From Rhodothermales bacterium (GTDB taxonomy: Bacteria > Bacteroidota > Rhodothermia > Rhodothermales > VXPQ01), in the NCBI GenBank assembly GCA_951812335.1, contig OX638293.1:186001-250000 (forward strand): a stretch of DNA of 64,000 nucleotides. The letters are read 5' to 3'. The position numbers and the translations under genes are program-made. The notes below the pieces were generated by a model. The model was given only the letters and a program-made list of their open reading frames with translations. It did not search any database and was not told the DNA's origin. Below are positions 46,028 through 55,053 of the stretch, one piece after another; within the stretch, counting starts at the first letter, position 1, and each line of letters starts with the position of its first letter.

Positions 46028-46489
46028 CTACTCCCAGCTCGCGGCGTTCAATTGGGTAGGATCCGATTCCAGAGTTCCGATCTCATCGTCGGAATCCGGA
46101 TCGCTGAGCAGATACACCATGACGCGCGACGTATCGTTGATTTCGTACTCGAATTGTGCACCCGTACGCGGCGAAAAAATAAAGGAATCGGGATCCATAC
46201 CGCTGCCGAAAAGACTGTCGCTATCCGCCTGAATCGTCGAATCGGTTCGAACCCAGATATGCAGGCTGTCCAGTGAACCCGGAAAACGCCCGGTGCGTTC
46301 GTCGAAACGGATGAGCGCCACCCTGATATTGCTCATGCGCATGCGCGTGCGATCCGTGAGTTCCTCCTGGCGCTCCACAGCCTCCCAGGGTTCGGTAATC
46401 GAAACATAGAGGACATATCCCATGCAGAGGATAAGCACCCCCAAAGCCACCTGAATATAGGTCCGTTTGTTCTGACTGCCTGACGCCAT
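46028..46489 (-). CDS. Small single-pass membrane protein, unknown, 153 aa
   Basis: The start is ATG 46489 with AGGAA seven bases before it; the open frame extends further upstream but without signal character. One N-terminal helix (YIQVALGVLILCMGYVLYVSI) is followed by a helical segment (EAVERQEELTDRTRMRMSNIRVALIRFDERTGRFPGSLDSLHIWV) and an acidic tail. The layout, with a hydrophobic N-terminus, long helix and the RFPGSLDSL turn, recalls pseudopilins such as GspG, but there is no prepilin peptidase site. Paired with the gene downstream. Confidence 0.55.
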   Translation of the reverse strand: MASGSQNKRTYIQVALGVLILCMGYVLYVSITEPWEAVERQEELTDRTRMRMSNIRVALIRFDERTGRFPGSLDSLHIWVRTDSTIQADSDSLFGSGMDPDSFIFSPRTGAQFEYEINDTSRVMVYLLSDPDSDDEIGTLESDPTQLNAASWE

Positions 46490-46715
46490 AGTGCGTTCCT
46501 GCTCCCGCAGGGTCTGATTGTCTGACGAATAAGAAACGGGAACCATACTCCACGGTACTACGCACGACGCCGCCCGCCTCTGCGAAAAAATACATGAACA
46601 TACCCCGAAAAGCAACCATGCAAGGGATACTCTGCACAGAGAACGGAATTTCCCCCGCAGATTGCGATATTGCGGTAAGCGGACCCACCGTCCCGCCCAC
46701 ATACCGATCGTTTCC

Positions 46716-47441
46716 ATGACAACCGACCTGCTCATCAACATAGATCATGTGGCTACGCTGCGAAACGCCCGCAAGGAAACGCTGCCTGATCCGGTCGACG
46801 CAGCCGCCGCCGCAGAAGCCGCAGGGGCCGACGGCATCGTTTTCCATTTACGGGAAGATCGCCGCCATATCACCGAACGCGATGTGCGCCTTCTGAAGCA
46901 AGCAGTCCGGACAAAACTTGATTTTGAACTGTCTACGGACCCCGATGTCGTGCGTATCTGCTGCGAGGTGCAACCGGATCTGGCTACCCTCGTGCCGGAA
47001 CGACGCGAGGAAGTAACGACGGAAGGCGGCCTGGACGTAATCGCCCGCCAGGAGCGTCTCCGCGATGTCGTTGCGCAATTGCGGCAAGCAGGCGTAAAAG
47101 AAGTGGCGCTTTTCATCGATCCTGTGTGCAACGAGATCGACGCAGCAGGGAAAACCGGAGCCGATTGCATCGAACTGCACACAGGGGATTTCGCCAACGC
47201 AAAGAACGCGAAAGAACGCGAACGATGTATAGAAGACCTGGCCCGGGCCGCCGAACACGCCCACGCCGCCGGCCTCGTCGTACACGCCGGCCATGGGCTA
47301 GGCTACCGCAACTACGCCACGTTTCGAGCCGCGGTCCCTCATGTCCGGGAGGTTTCCATTGGCTTTGCCGTGATGGCGCGAGCCATGCTCGTCGGCATGA
47401 AACAGGCTGTTCGGGAAATGCGGGATCTCGTAAAATCGTGA
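46716..47441 (+). CDS. pdxJ: Pyridoxine 5'-phosphate synthase, 241 aa
   Basis: PdxJ condenses 1-deoxyxylulose 5-phosphate with 3-amino-2-oxopropyl phosphate to give pyridoxine 5'-phosphate. The motifs are LLINIDHVATLRNAR, ADGIVFHLREDRRHI, FELSTDPDVV and VVHAGHGLGYRN. The start at 46716 (MTTDLLINID) fits the family; a longer frame to 46662 is not needed. It diverges from the unknown minus-strand gene, with 226 bp between start codons. era follows 38 bases downstream. Confidence 0.95.
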   Translation: MTTDLLINIDHVATLRNARKETLPDPVDAAAAAEAAGADGIVFHLREDRRHITERDVRLLKQAVRTKLDFELSTDPDVVRICCEVQPDLATLVPERREEVTTEGGLDVIARQERLRDVVAQLRQAGVKEVALFIDPVCNEIDAAGKTGADCIELHTGDFANAKNAKERERCIEDLARAAEHAHAAGLVVHAGHGLGYRNYATFRAAVPHVREVSIGFAVMARAMLVGMKQAVREMRDLVKS

Positions 47442-47479
47442 CGCACCACCCGGCACACGCCCACGCATCGAGAAAATCC

Positions 47480-48391
47480 ATGGATTCGCCGCTCCTCATG
47501 CCGGAAGACGTCCCTGAAGGCCACCGATGCGGCTATGTCGCGCTGGCGGGGCCGCCGAATGTGGGCAAGAGCACCCTGCTGAATGCCCTCATCGGACAAA
47601 AACTGTCCATTGTTACCCGGAAACCGCAAACCACACGCCACCGGATCCCCGCCATGTTGTCTGCGGACGATCACCAGATCGTTTTCCTCGACACACCCGG
47701 CATCGTGATCCCACGGTACGGGCTGCACAAGGCGATGATGCACGCCGTGCGGGATGCCGTAGCCGATGCAGACCTGCTGGTATTCATGGCCGACGCCTCT
47801 CGTAGCGTGCCCGATGCATCCGGAATGGATATCGTCCGGGAACGGCCCGCCATACTCGCCCTGAACAAAATGGACCTCACTCGGCAGGAAGACGCCCTGC
47901 CCCTCGTAGAGGCCTGGCTTGCACTGGGCGATTTCGACGATGTTGTGCCGATTTCGGCTCGAAAAGGTACGAATCTGGACGTTCTGCTGGACGCTATTCT
48001 GAAGCGTCTTCCGGTCGGGCCGCCTCTCTACCCGAAGGACATGATCAGCGACCGCCCCGAACGTTTCTTCGTGGCCGAGATCGTCAGGGAGAAAGTATTC
48101 CGGCTGTACCGGCAGGAGATCCCGTACTCCACCGAAGTACGCATTGTACACTTCGAGGAACGGGAGAACGAAAAAGATTTTGTATCGGCTGAAATCGTGC
48201 TGACGGCGGATACGCAGAAGGGTATCCTGATCGGAAAAAGAGGACAAGCCCTGAAGCGACTGGGCACGGCGGCGCGGAAGGATATCGAGGCCTTTCTGGG
48301 CCGATCCGTATATCTGGATCTGCATGTGAAAGTCCGAAGCGATTGGCGCAATCGACCTGCATTCCTGCGCTCGTTCGGTTACCGGGCCTGA
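47480..48391 (+). CDS. era: GTPase Era, 303 aa
   Basis: Era binds the 3' end of 16S rRNA during small-subunit maturation. Motifs: P-loop GPPNVGKSTLL, switch TTRHRIP, DTPGIV, NKMD and SAR, then a C-terminal KH domain with GILIGKRGQALKRLG. The start is ATG 47480 (MDSPLLMPEDV); ATG 47498 is also possible. A longer open frame upstream overlaps pdxJ and is a shadow. It is convergent with pdxB, 20 bases apart. Confidence 0.95.
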   Translation: MDSPLLMPEDVPEGHRCGYVALAGPPNVGKSTLLNALIGQKLSIVTRKPQTTRHRIPAMLSADDHQIVFLDTPGIVIPRYGLHKAMMHAVRDAVADADLLVFMADASRSVPDASGMDIVRERPAILALNKMDLTRQEDALPLVEAWLALGDFDDVVPISARKGTNLDVLLDAILKRLPVGPPLYPKDMISDRPERFFVAEIVREKVFRLYRQEIPYSTEVRIVHFEERENEKDFVSAEIVLTADTQKGILIGKRGQALKRLGTAARKDIEAFLGRSVYLDLHVKVRSDWRNRPAFLRSFGYRA

Positions 48392-48411
48392 CCGCCAGGC
48401 GCCGCACCGGA

Positions 48412-49593
48412 TTACGAACCGATCTGCACACCCAGCCCTTCCCGGACCGCCCTGTGCAGTGCATCCGGCACATGTTCCCGGGCCAGCCGCCGGATCGAAA
48501 AGGCGCGCCGCTCGGGATACGTTCGCCGGAGTTGTCCGAAGCGCAGCGCCGCCGCCTCATCCGAGTCAGGCCATGACCGCCTCATCCGGCGGTCGTCGCG
48601 CCATACGTCGTACATGCTTTGGACCAGATGGTGTAACCAGTCCGTGAGCGGCAAGACAGGATCGGGAGCGCATGCCGGAAGCGGCTCCACCTCCCCGTAC
48701 ACTTGGCCAGCGAATCCTTCGACTACAGGTATATTCATGCCCGGTAGAGATGCAATGGCGTCGCGGAGCATGTACGCGCCCGCCACCTTACCGTCGTACG
48801 AATAGCCGGAGATATGGGGCGTGCCGATGTCCACGCAGCGCAGCAGCGCAGCAGAGGGAACGGGCTCGCCTTCCCACACATCGAGTGCTACGGCGGCAGG
48901 CCGTCGCTCGGAGCGCTGCAATGCCTCAAGAAGCGCCTCGTTGTCGAAAACGGCCCCGCGCGACGTATTAATCAACCAGGTTCCGGGACGCAGTGCAGTT
49001 AGTTCGTCGCGACCGATCATATGCCATGTGCGATGCGGCCCTTTCCGGACAAGCGGTACATGAAAGGTGAGCACATCCGCCCGCTCGATCAGGACATCCA
49101 GCGGGAGGTAGTTCCGTGCTGCCCCCGCCGGGTCGCCCGCCTCCGCAAGCGGCGGATCGCACAACAGCACCGTCATGTCCAGCGCGGCAGCTCGCACCGC
49201 CAGCCGGCTCCCGATGCGGCCGCACCCCACAATGCCCAGCGTCTTGCCTCGGAGGGCCTCCCCCCTTTGGGTCGCCAGATAAAGAAGCGTCGCCAGTACG
49301 TACTCGACCACGGAATCCGCGTTTGCGCCCGGCGCATAGGCGAGCGGGATTCCGCGCCGTCGCAGATACCCGGCGTCGATATGATCCAGACCGGAGGTCG
49401 CCGATCCCACGAACCCGACCGCACTGCCGTCCAGCAACGCTGCATCGACGCGGGTGACGCTGCGCACAAGCAGCACATCCGCATGCCGAACCGTCTCCGG
49501 AGTCATATCCCACCCCGACATGGTGCGCACCGGTCCGAGCGAACCGAACAGGTCGCTCGCAAGCGGAATATTCTCGTCGGCTACAATATGCAA
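48412..49593 (-). CDS. pdxB: Erythronate-4-phosphate dehydrogenase, 393 aa
   Basis: PdxB oxidises 4-phosphoerythronate in the DXP-dependent vitamin B6 route. Motifs: MHIVADENIPLASDLFG at the start, FVGSATSGLDHID, GKTLGIVGCGRIGSRLA (NAD site), LINTSRGAVFDNEAL, and GTPHISGYSYDGKVAGAYML. The last 90 residues form the PdxB dimerisation domain. The start codon is TTG at 49593; it is right at the end of repeat copy H, whose last bases CCTT precede the G. The family normally begins with ATG at this position, so the insertion may have replaced the original start. Confidence 0.92.
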   Translation of the reverse strand: MHIVADENIPLASDLFGSLGPVRTMSGWDMTPETVRHADVLLVRSVTRVDAALLDGSAVGFVGSATSGLDHIDAGYLRRRGIPLAYAPGANADSVVEYVLATLLYLATQRGEALRGKTLGIVGCGRIGSRLAVRAAALDMTVLLCDPPLAEAGDPAGAARNYLPLDVLIERADVLTFHVPLVRKGPHRTWHMIGRDELTALRPGTWLINTSRGAVFDNEALLEALQRSERRPAAVALDVWEGEPVPSAALLRCVDIGTPHISGYSYDGKVAGAYMLRDAIASLPGMNIPVVEGFAGQVYGEVEPLPACAPDPVLPLTDWLHHLVQSMYDVWRDDRRMRRSWPDSDEAAALRFGQLRRTYPERRAFSIRRLAREHVPDALHRAVREGLGVQIGS

Positions 49594-49849
49594 GGGATAC
49601 TCCGATTAAGTCCGCAAAGCCCGGAGGCTGCGAGAGGTGCGTTGGCAAGGAATGACGAAGCAGTGTGGCAGGCCCCACACAATGAGGAATGACGCGGCCA
49701 GCGTGCCCCTCGAAACCTCCCGAAGGGCGCGTCACGTCTGCGACGCCCCGAATCCGCAGTGCCTCCCCTGATTCCGACGATGGAATCATGATGTCCCGTA
49801 CTTGCGAACGTGACGCGCCGGACGAAGCGGTTTCGATCAGAGTATTCCA
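49592..49849 (-). mobile_element. Three-arm repeat, full copy H at the pdxB start
   Basis: Plus-strand ends are AAGGGATACTCCGATTAAGT and a complement of GGAATACTCTGATCGAAAC. Arm 1 has GTGTGG-CAGGCC-CCACAC, and arm 2 contains GATTCC-GACGAT-GGAATC inside GGCGCGTCACG/CGTGACGCGCC. It fills the gap between pdxB and the outer-membrane protein gene, and its left end overlaps the pdxB start codon. Confidence 0.9.
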
Positions 49850-49895
49850 AGGGCGGCATGACGTACCGAAATGCACCACGAGCCGCACCGAAACG

Positions 49896-50582
49896 TCAAA
49901 AACCGACGCCAATGCTGAGCATGGTCGCATGAAGGCGCTGCTCGTCGGGACGGATGACGATATCGGCAAACTCGTACTCGTCGCTGGTGAATCTCGACAC
50001 GCCGAAAGTGCGCTTCACCTCGGGATAAAACCGCAAGCCGGCCAATCGAATTTCCAGACCCACTCCTGCAGCAGCGGCCATGCTGAGCGTACGCAGGCGG
50101 TCCTGGTTGTTGGTGTCCGTGGCGAATCGCAAGACAGGCCCGATCAGCACATACGGGGAAATGAAGGGAAGTTTGTACTGGTAACGCACGTCTATCGGGA
50201 TTTCGATGTAGGTCACGAAGTGGTCGTCGTTGACAGAGCCGGTAGCATCCGGAAACCCGGAATCCGGGGCGCCGCCAAATTCCGGCGGATCCGGCGCCGT
50301 AACAAATCCCGACGTATTGGACGGATTGAAAAGCCGGCCTGCATCCATATACCGCAATCCGGGGCGCAGCGCGAACGATCCCAACGGCAGATCGACCCAC
50401 AGGTGAACGTGCCATCCGGGAACCCGCTTGAGCGAAGCCGACCGGTCATCTGTGGCGATATCGCCCAGTTCGGAAAACGTTACTCCTCCGGCGATACCCA
50501 CCTGTGCGTTCGCGGGCATCGCCGCGCCAACGCAAAGTAAAAGTATCGGGACAAAACCGATCGTACAAAATCCCTTTCGCAT
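49896..50582 (-). CDS. Outer-membrane beta-barrel protein (PorT/OmpA-like barrel), 228 aa
   Basis: The start is ATG 50582 (MRKGFCTIGFVPILLLCVGAAMPANAQ, a signal peptide); an upstream ATG gives no signal. The mature part alternates hydrophobic residues as barrel strands: VGIAGGVTFSELGD, GWHVHLWVDLPLGSFALRPGLRYMDAG, YIEIPIDVRYQYKLPFISPYVLIGPVLRF, and a terminal Phe. This is the outer-membrane beta-barrel (DUF3078/PorT-like) shape common in Bacteroidetes. The gene faces away from bshA (144 bp between starts). Confidence 0.75.
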   Translation of the reverse strand: MRKGFCTIGFVPILLLCVGAAMPANAQVGIAGGVTFSELGDIATDDRSASLKRVPGWHVHLWVDLPLGSFALRPGLRYMDAGRLFNPSNTSGFVTAPDPPEFGGAPDSGFPDATGSVNDDHFVTYIEIPIDVRYQYKLPFISPYVLIGPVLRFATDTNNQDRLRTLSMAAAAGVGLEIRLAGLRFYPEVKRTFGVSRFTSDEYEFADIVIRPDEQRLHATMLSIGVGF

Positions 50583-50726
50583 AAGAGCGCCCCGCAAAGA
50601 TAGTTCGTACAACCCGGCATGCATCAAGGCCATGTATTGCAACCTTAACCGCAAACGCAAGTTTCTGCGTTACGCATAGCGAACATAACTCACTTCTCCG
50701 CGAGCCGGACAAACAAACGAACGCCT

Positions 50727-51860
50727 GTGAATATCGGCATTACATGCTATCCCGTGTACGGGGGAAGCGGGGTCGTTGCCACGGAATTGGGTAAGGCTCT
50801 TGCGCTTAGAGGACATAAGATTCATTTCATTGCCTATTCCATGCCGTTCCGGCTGGCGCACGTTACGGAAAATATTTCCTTCCATGAGGTAGCTGTCAAT
50901 ACGTACCCCCTCTTCGAGTATCCCCCCTATTCGCTGGCCCTTACGGGCAAAATGGTTGACGTTGCACGGTTCGAGCGCCTCGATCTCCTGCATGTGCATT
51001 ACGCCATTCCCCATGCCACAAGCGCCGTACTGGCCCGGGAAATCCTGCGCGAGCAGGGCCTGCGCGTTCCGGTATTCACCACGCTGCACGGTACGGACAT
51101 TACGCTGGTGGGACAGGATCCGGGCTTCGCGCCGGTGGTGAATCATGCAATCAACCACTCCGACGGCGTAACGGCTGTCTCCGAATACCTTCGCAGCGAA
51201 ACGAAGCAGCACTTTCAGGTCGATACACCGATCGAGGTCATTCCCAATTTCATCGACACGACACGCTTCCGCCGCTGCGAAAATAAAGCGTTCAAGCGAG
51301 CGGTGTGCCCGGATGGCGGGAAAGTCATCGTACATGTCTCGAATTTCCGCCCCGTGAAGCGCGTAGAGGACGTTATCCGCGTCTTCCACCGCCTCGTGCA
51401 GGACGGCATGGCGGTTAATCTGCTGCTCGCAGGAGACGGGCCGGACCGGATGTCCGCCGAGCGGCTGGCCCGCGAACTGGGAATATGGGAAAAGATTCGC
51501 TTTCTTGGCAAACAGGAGCCTATCGAGGAATTGCTATCCATCGCCGATGTGTTTCTCATTCCCAGCGGCTCGGAAACGTTCGGCCTGGCCGCGCTAGAGG
51601 CAATGGCATGCAACGTGCCGATCGTATCGAGCAATATCGGGGGGCTGCCGGAACTGAACGTGGACGGTGAAACAGGCTTCCTGTGCCCGCTTGGCGACAT
51701 CGATGCATTGACGGAAAAAACCCGCGCCATTCTGAGCGACGATGCGCTGCATCAGCGTCTTGCGGAGGGCGCCCGCCGCCGGGCGGTGAAGATGTTCGAT
51801 CAGGACCGGATCGTGCCCATGTACGAGGCCTACTACGAGCAGGCTTTGCAAGCGGCCTGA
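50727..51860 (+). CDS. bshA: N-acetyl-alpha-D-glucosaminyl L-malate synthase BshA, 377 aa
   Basis: BshA is the GT4 glycosyltransferase that starts bacillithiol synthesis by joining GlcNAc from UDP-GlcNAc to L-malate. The opening MNIGITCYPVYGGSGVVATELGKALALRGHKIHFI is near-diagnostic. Also seen are HVHYAIPHATSA, TLHGTDITLVG, HVSNFRPVKRVEDVIRVF and GSETFGLAALEAMACNVP with the E-x7-E motif. The start codon is GTG at 50727. The later steps (bshB, bshC) are not in the window. It may use a promoter in the 144-bp gap to the outer-membrane protein gene. Confidence 0.92.
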   Translation: MNIGITCYPVYGGSGVVATELGKALALRGHKIHFIAYSMPFRLAHVTENISFHEVAVNTYPLFEYPPYSLALTGKMVDVARFERLDLLHVHYAIPHATSAVLAREILREQGLRVPVFTTLHGTDITLVGQDPGFAPVVNHAINHSDGVTAVSEYLRSETKQHFQVDTPIEVIPNFIDTTRFRRCENKAFKRAVCPDGGKVIVHVSNFRPVKRVEDVIRVFHRLVQDGMAVNLLLAGDGPDRMSAERLARELGIWEKIRFLGKQEPIEELLSIADVFLIPSGSETFGLAALEAMACNVPIVSSNIGGLPELNVDGETGFLCPLGDIDALTEKTRAILSDDALHQRLAEGARRRAVKMFDQDRIVPMYEAYYEQALQAA

Positions 51861-52132
51861 CGCCATAAGTCCAGGCGTACACACCGGCGGAAGGACACGT
51901 TACATAACGAATACTCTCGTATACAAGATCGGACCGGGAGGCGCCATTCGGTCTTTATTTTCTGTCGTCCGATCCGGCAAGAGCTACTGGTTAAAAGGCT
52001 CCGTCTGCATGGCAGGCGGGGCCGTTCCCGTATCCGCTCCGGGGCCAACCCGATCGCGCACGACGGAACGCGAACTCACGGCGTATGTAGCAAGGATTCC
52101 CACCGGACCGATTGACCCAGCACCCCGCTTCC

Positions 52133-52774
52133 ATGCAGATACAGGGATTCACCTGCAACCCGTTTCAGACGAATTGTTATGTCTGCCATGACGAAGGCGA
52201 GGCGGTGCTGATCGATCCGTCCTGCTCGACCCCGGAAGAATGCGCACAGGTCGAACGCTACATCGCCGAACGAGAACTGACCGTTCGCCGCCTGCTGTTA
52301 ACGCATGGGCATATCGACCATATCTTCGGATGCGCACACTTTGCGCAAACGTTCGGGATGGGTTTCCTGATGCACCGCGAAGATCGGGTTTTTATTACCC
52401 AGGCCGAGGAGCAGGCCCAACTGTTCGGGGAAGCCATCGAAACCCCGCCTGAACCGGAGGGCTTTCTGAACGAAGAGGATCGCGTACCTTTCGGCAACAC
52501 ATCGCTCGATGTACTGTACACGCCGGGGCATTCCCCGGGATCGATTTCCTTCTATGAAGCCGCTTCGCAGGCAGTGATTTCCGGGGATACGCTGTTCCGG
52601 GGATCCATCGGGCGTACGGACCTGTGGCGCAGCGACTTGCCCGAACTGATGCGCTCCATTTTCGAGAAGATCGTTTCCCTCGGGGACACGGTACGCGTCT
52701 ATCCCGGTCACGGCCCTGTCACGACCGTTGGAGAAGAGCGGCGGACGAACCCGTTCCTTGTATTTCCCCCATGA
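52133..52774 (+). CDS. MBL-fold hydrolase, glyoxalase II-like, 213 aa
   Basis: This metallo-beta-lactamase-fold hydrolase has the motif THGHIDHIFG (HxHxDH), LYTPGHSPGSISF, SGDTLFRGSIGRTDL and VYPGHGP with the remaining metal ligands. The start is ATG 52133 (MQIQGFTCNPFQTNCYV), which matches the family opening; an earlier TTG at 52112 is less likely. The substrate may be a thioester, but this is not fixed. Because bshA is nearby, a role in bacillithiol-linked detoxification is possible (inference). Overlaps the next gene by ATGA. Confidence 0.85.
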   Translation: MQIQGFTCNPFQTNCYVCHDEGEAVLIDPSCSTPEECAQVERYIAERELTVRRLLLTHGHIDHIFGCAHFAQTFGMGFLMHREDRVFITQAEEQAQLFGEAIETPPEPEGFLNEEDRVPFGNTSLDVLYTPGHSPGSISFYEAASQAVISGDTLFRGSIGRTDLWRSDLPELMRSIFEKIVSLGDTVRVYPGHGPVTTVGEERRTNPFLVFPP

Positions 52775-54267
52775 AACGACTTCACGGACTCATTCTGCGC
52801 ATGCTCCCGGGACGCGTTCTCGGATGGTTGGGAACGCTCATGTTCCTGCTGGTGATGCAGTTTCTGATCAAGTACCTGCCCGATCTGGCGGGCAAGGGGC
52901 TTCCTCTTGGGGTGCTGCTTGAACTGATCGCTTACAACCTGGCTTACATGGTGGTCCTCGCCGTTCCGATGTCGCTTCTTATCGGCGCCATGATGACGTT
53001 CGGACGTATCGCCGAATCCCGGGCCTGGGTTGTGATCAAGGCATCCGGCGTCTCGCCTATCCGGCTTATCTGGCCCACGCTCCTGATTGGAGCATTTGTC
53101 GCCACCGGCATGACGTACTTCAACAACCGCGTGTTGCCGGAGGCGAACTTCCGCGCCCGCAACCTGTGGTACGACATACGCCGGAAGCGTCCGGATTTCG
53201 AGTTGCGTTCCGGCATGTTCTACGAGGGAGTACGAGGCTACAGCATCCTCGTGCAGCATGTGGCCGCCGGCTCCGGAGAGCTGAAGGATATTCTCATCTA
53301 CGACTACACGGACAATGCCCAGGCCGTGATCAAGGCGCGCGAGGGGCGCTTGCTCCCCCTGCAGGATCGACCGGAGCTGGCGCTTACCCTTTTCGATGGC
53401 GAAATACACCGCATGCCGGAGGGACAACAGTTCTTCCGAGCCGAAGAGCGCTACGAGCGGCTCACCTTCGACAAATACCGCATGACGCTGGACGCTTCCG
53501 AATTCGCCTTCGAGCGGTCGGCGGAAGGCCGGACAAATCGTTCGGACCGCACCATGTCCACCCGGGACATGATCGGCTTTGTCGATTCCCTTCGGCAAAG
53601 CATCGACTCGTCTCTTGTCCGCCTTGCCGGATATTTCGCGCCGGGGAGCTTTGGAAACAATGCGCCCGAGAACTTTGGAGACAATGCGCCGGAGAACTTT
53701 GAAAACAATGCACCGGCGAACTTTGAAAACAATGCGCCGGAGAACAGGATGCCAAAACCCTTCCTTGCAACGCTCCCGGCAGAAGAAACCGGGATAGCCG
53801 CATCGTCCGGACGCGCTCCGCCAGGGGACGAAGAGATCCTTACCAAAGCCATAGAGAACGCCCGGAATATGCGTATGATTATTGACGATACGCAGCGCGG
53901 CATCGCTTGGGAATTGCAGCGAGCCGACCGGTTTCTGGTGGAGATCCACAAGAAGTACTCCATCGCCATCGCGTGTCTTATTTTCATGCTCATAGGCGCC
54001 CCGCTGGGGCTGAGCACCCGGCGCGGCGGTCTGACTTCGGCAGGCATTCCGGCAGCGGGTATTTTCCTCTTTTACTGGGTGACGCTCGTACAGGGAGAAA
54101 AGCTGGCGGACCGCGGCTTTCTCGAACCTTGGATCGGTATGTGGATCGCCAACCTTGTGATGATCGCAGCAGGGCTATGGCTGATGGTCTACGTAACGCT
54201 GGATCTGCGCGCCACAACGCCTCTCCGCACCCGGCTCCTGCGCCTGTTGCAAAAACATACGCCATAA
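52771..54267 (+). CDS. LptF/LptG-family lipopolysaccharide export permease, 498 aa
   Basis: YjgP/YjgQ-type permease of the LPS export ABC system, at the inner membrane. It has three N-terminal helices (FLLVMQFLIKYLP, AYMVVLAVPMSLLIGAMMTFGRIAE), a large periplasmic beta-jellyroll (about 105-430) and three C-terminal helices (AIACLIFMLIGAPLGLSTRRGG). It is over 130 residues longer than E. coli LptF or LptG; the extra part holds an 8-residue repeat array (about 293-325) and a polar linker. Only one such permease is seen here, and Bacteroidetes often have a separate second one elsewhere, so I cannot tell F from G. The start overlaps the MBL stop by ATGA. Confidence 0.88.
   Translation: MKRLHGLILRMLPGRVLGWLGTLMFLLVMQFLIKYLPDLAGKGLPLGVLLELIAYNLAYMVVLAVPMSLLIGAMMTFGRIAESRAWVVIKASGVSPIRLIWPTLLIGAFVATGMTYFNNRVLPEANFRARNLWYDIRRKRPDFELRSGMFYEGVRGYSILVQHVAAGSGELKDILIYDYTDNAQAVIKAREGRLLPLQDRPELALTLFDGEIHRMPEGQQFFRAEERYERLTFDKYRMTLDASEFAFERSAEGRTNRSDRTMSTRDMIGFVDSLRQSIDSSLVRLAGYFAPGSFGNNAPENFGDNAPENFENNAPANFENNAPENRMPKPFLATLPAEETGIAASSGRAPPGDEEILTKAIENARNMRMIIDDTQRGIAWELQRADRFLVEIHKKYSIAIACLIFMLIGAPLGLSTRRGGLTSAGIPAAGIFLFYWVTLVQGEKLADRGFLEPWIGMWIANLVMIAAGLWLMVYVTLDLRATTPLRTRLLRLLQKHTP
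53648..53746 (+). repeat. Four 24-bp tandem repeats in the LptF/LptG gene
   Basis: The 24-bp unit aacaatgcgccggagaactt-like is repeated four times with few changes and codes for N-N-A-P-E-N-F-E-type octapeptides. It lies in the periplasmic insert of the permease. The period is a multiple of three, so changes in copy number keep the frame. Confidence 0.9.
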
Positions 54268-54299
54268 CGACACGCGCCGTACGATCCCCTGCCTGTCCG

Positions 54300-54989
54300 A
54301 TGCTGTATCTCGTCCCCACGCCGATCGGCAACCTCGAAGACATTACGCTCCGTGCCCTCCGTATTCTGAAGGAAGTGGACCTGATCGCCTGCGAGGATAC
54401 GCGCACCTCGGGCATACTCCTTGCCCGCTACGAAATCGGCACGCCGACCATCAGTTACCATGAACATAACGAACGGCGCCGGACGCCGGACCTCGTCGAG
54501 CGGATGCAGGCGGGACAACGCATCGCCCTCATAAGCGACGCCGGGTCGCCGGGGATTTCGGATCCGGGATTCTATCTGGTACGAACATGCAAGCAACACG
54601 ACATTCCCGTGGAGGCGCTGCCCGGACCTACCGCTATCATACCTGCGCTCACCGTCTCGGCGCTCCCTGCGGAGCGCTTTGTTTTCGAAGGGTTCCTGCC
54701 CGTAAAAAAGGGGCGGCGCTCCCGACTCGAAGCACTCCGGGACGAACCGCGAACCATGGTTTTCTACGAATCGCCGCACCGGGCCGCCGCCACGATGAAC
54801 CAGTTTGCGGACGTCTTCGGACCTGATCGTCCGGCGGCGGTCGCGCGGGAAATGACCAAGAAGTTCGAGGAAGTCCGGCGGGGAACGGTGGGAGAACTGG
54901 CGGCTTTTCTCGAAGAGCAACGTAGGGTCCGGGGGGAGATTGTGCTGGTTGTGGCGGGGGCTGGCGTTACGATGGAGTTGTGGGGGTGA
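54300..54989 (+). CDS. rsmI: 16S rRNA (cytidine(1402)-2'-O)-methyltransferase RsmI, 229 aa
   Basis: RsmI 2'-O-methylates C1402 of 16S rRNA. The tetrapyrrole-methylase fold shows LVPTPIGNLEDITLRALRIL, ACEDTRTSGILL, LISDAGSPGISDPGF, ALPGPTAIIPALTVS and FYESPHRAAATM, all in order. The start is ATG 54300. It follows the LptF/G gene by 32 bases and ends in a short C-terminus without the extra domain present in some homologues. Confidence 0.94.
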   Translation: MLYLVPTPIGNLEDITLRALRILKEVDLIACEDTRTSGILLARYEIGTPTISYHEHNERRRTPDLVERMQAGQRIALISDAGSPGISDPGFYLVRTCKQHDIPVEALPGPTAIIPALTVSALPAERFVFEGFLPVKKGRRSRLEALRDEPRTMVFYESPHRAAATMNQFADVFGPDRPAAVAREMTKKFEEVRRGTVGELAAFLEEQRRVRGEIVLVVAGAGVTMELWG

Positions 54990-55053
54990 GGAGGTGTAGT
55001 ATGTACCCGAAGCACCTCTACCCGGCCTGTCCCGGAGCTGCATTTTGATGCCG

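Noticed and set aside
20726-49850. Short peptides with GCVIPHYVGPTTLLRHSLP-like text conserved in several places
   Set aside because: They are the same repeat DNA read in one frame; copies have stops, no start signals, and conservation follows the inverted repeats rather than codons.
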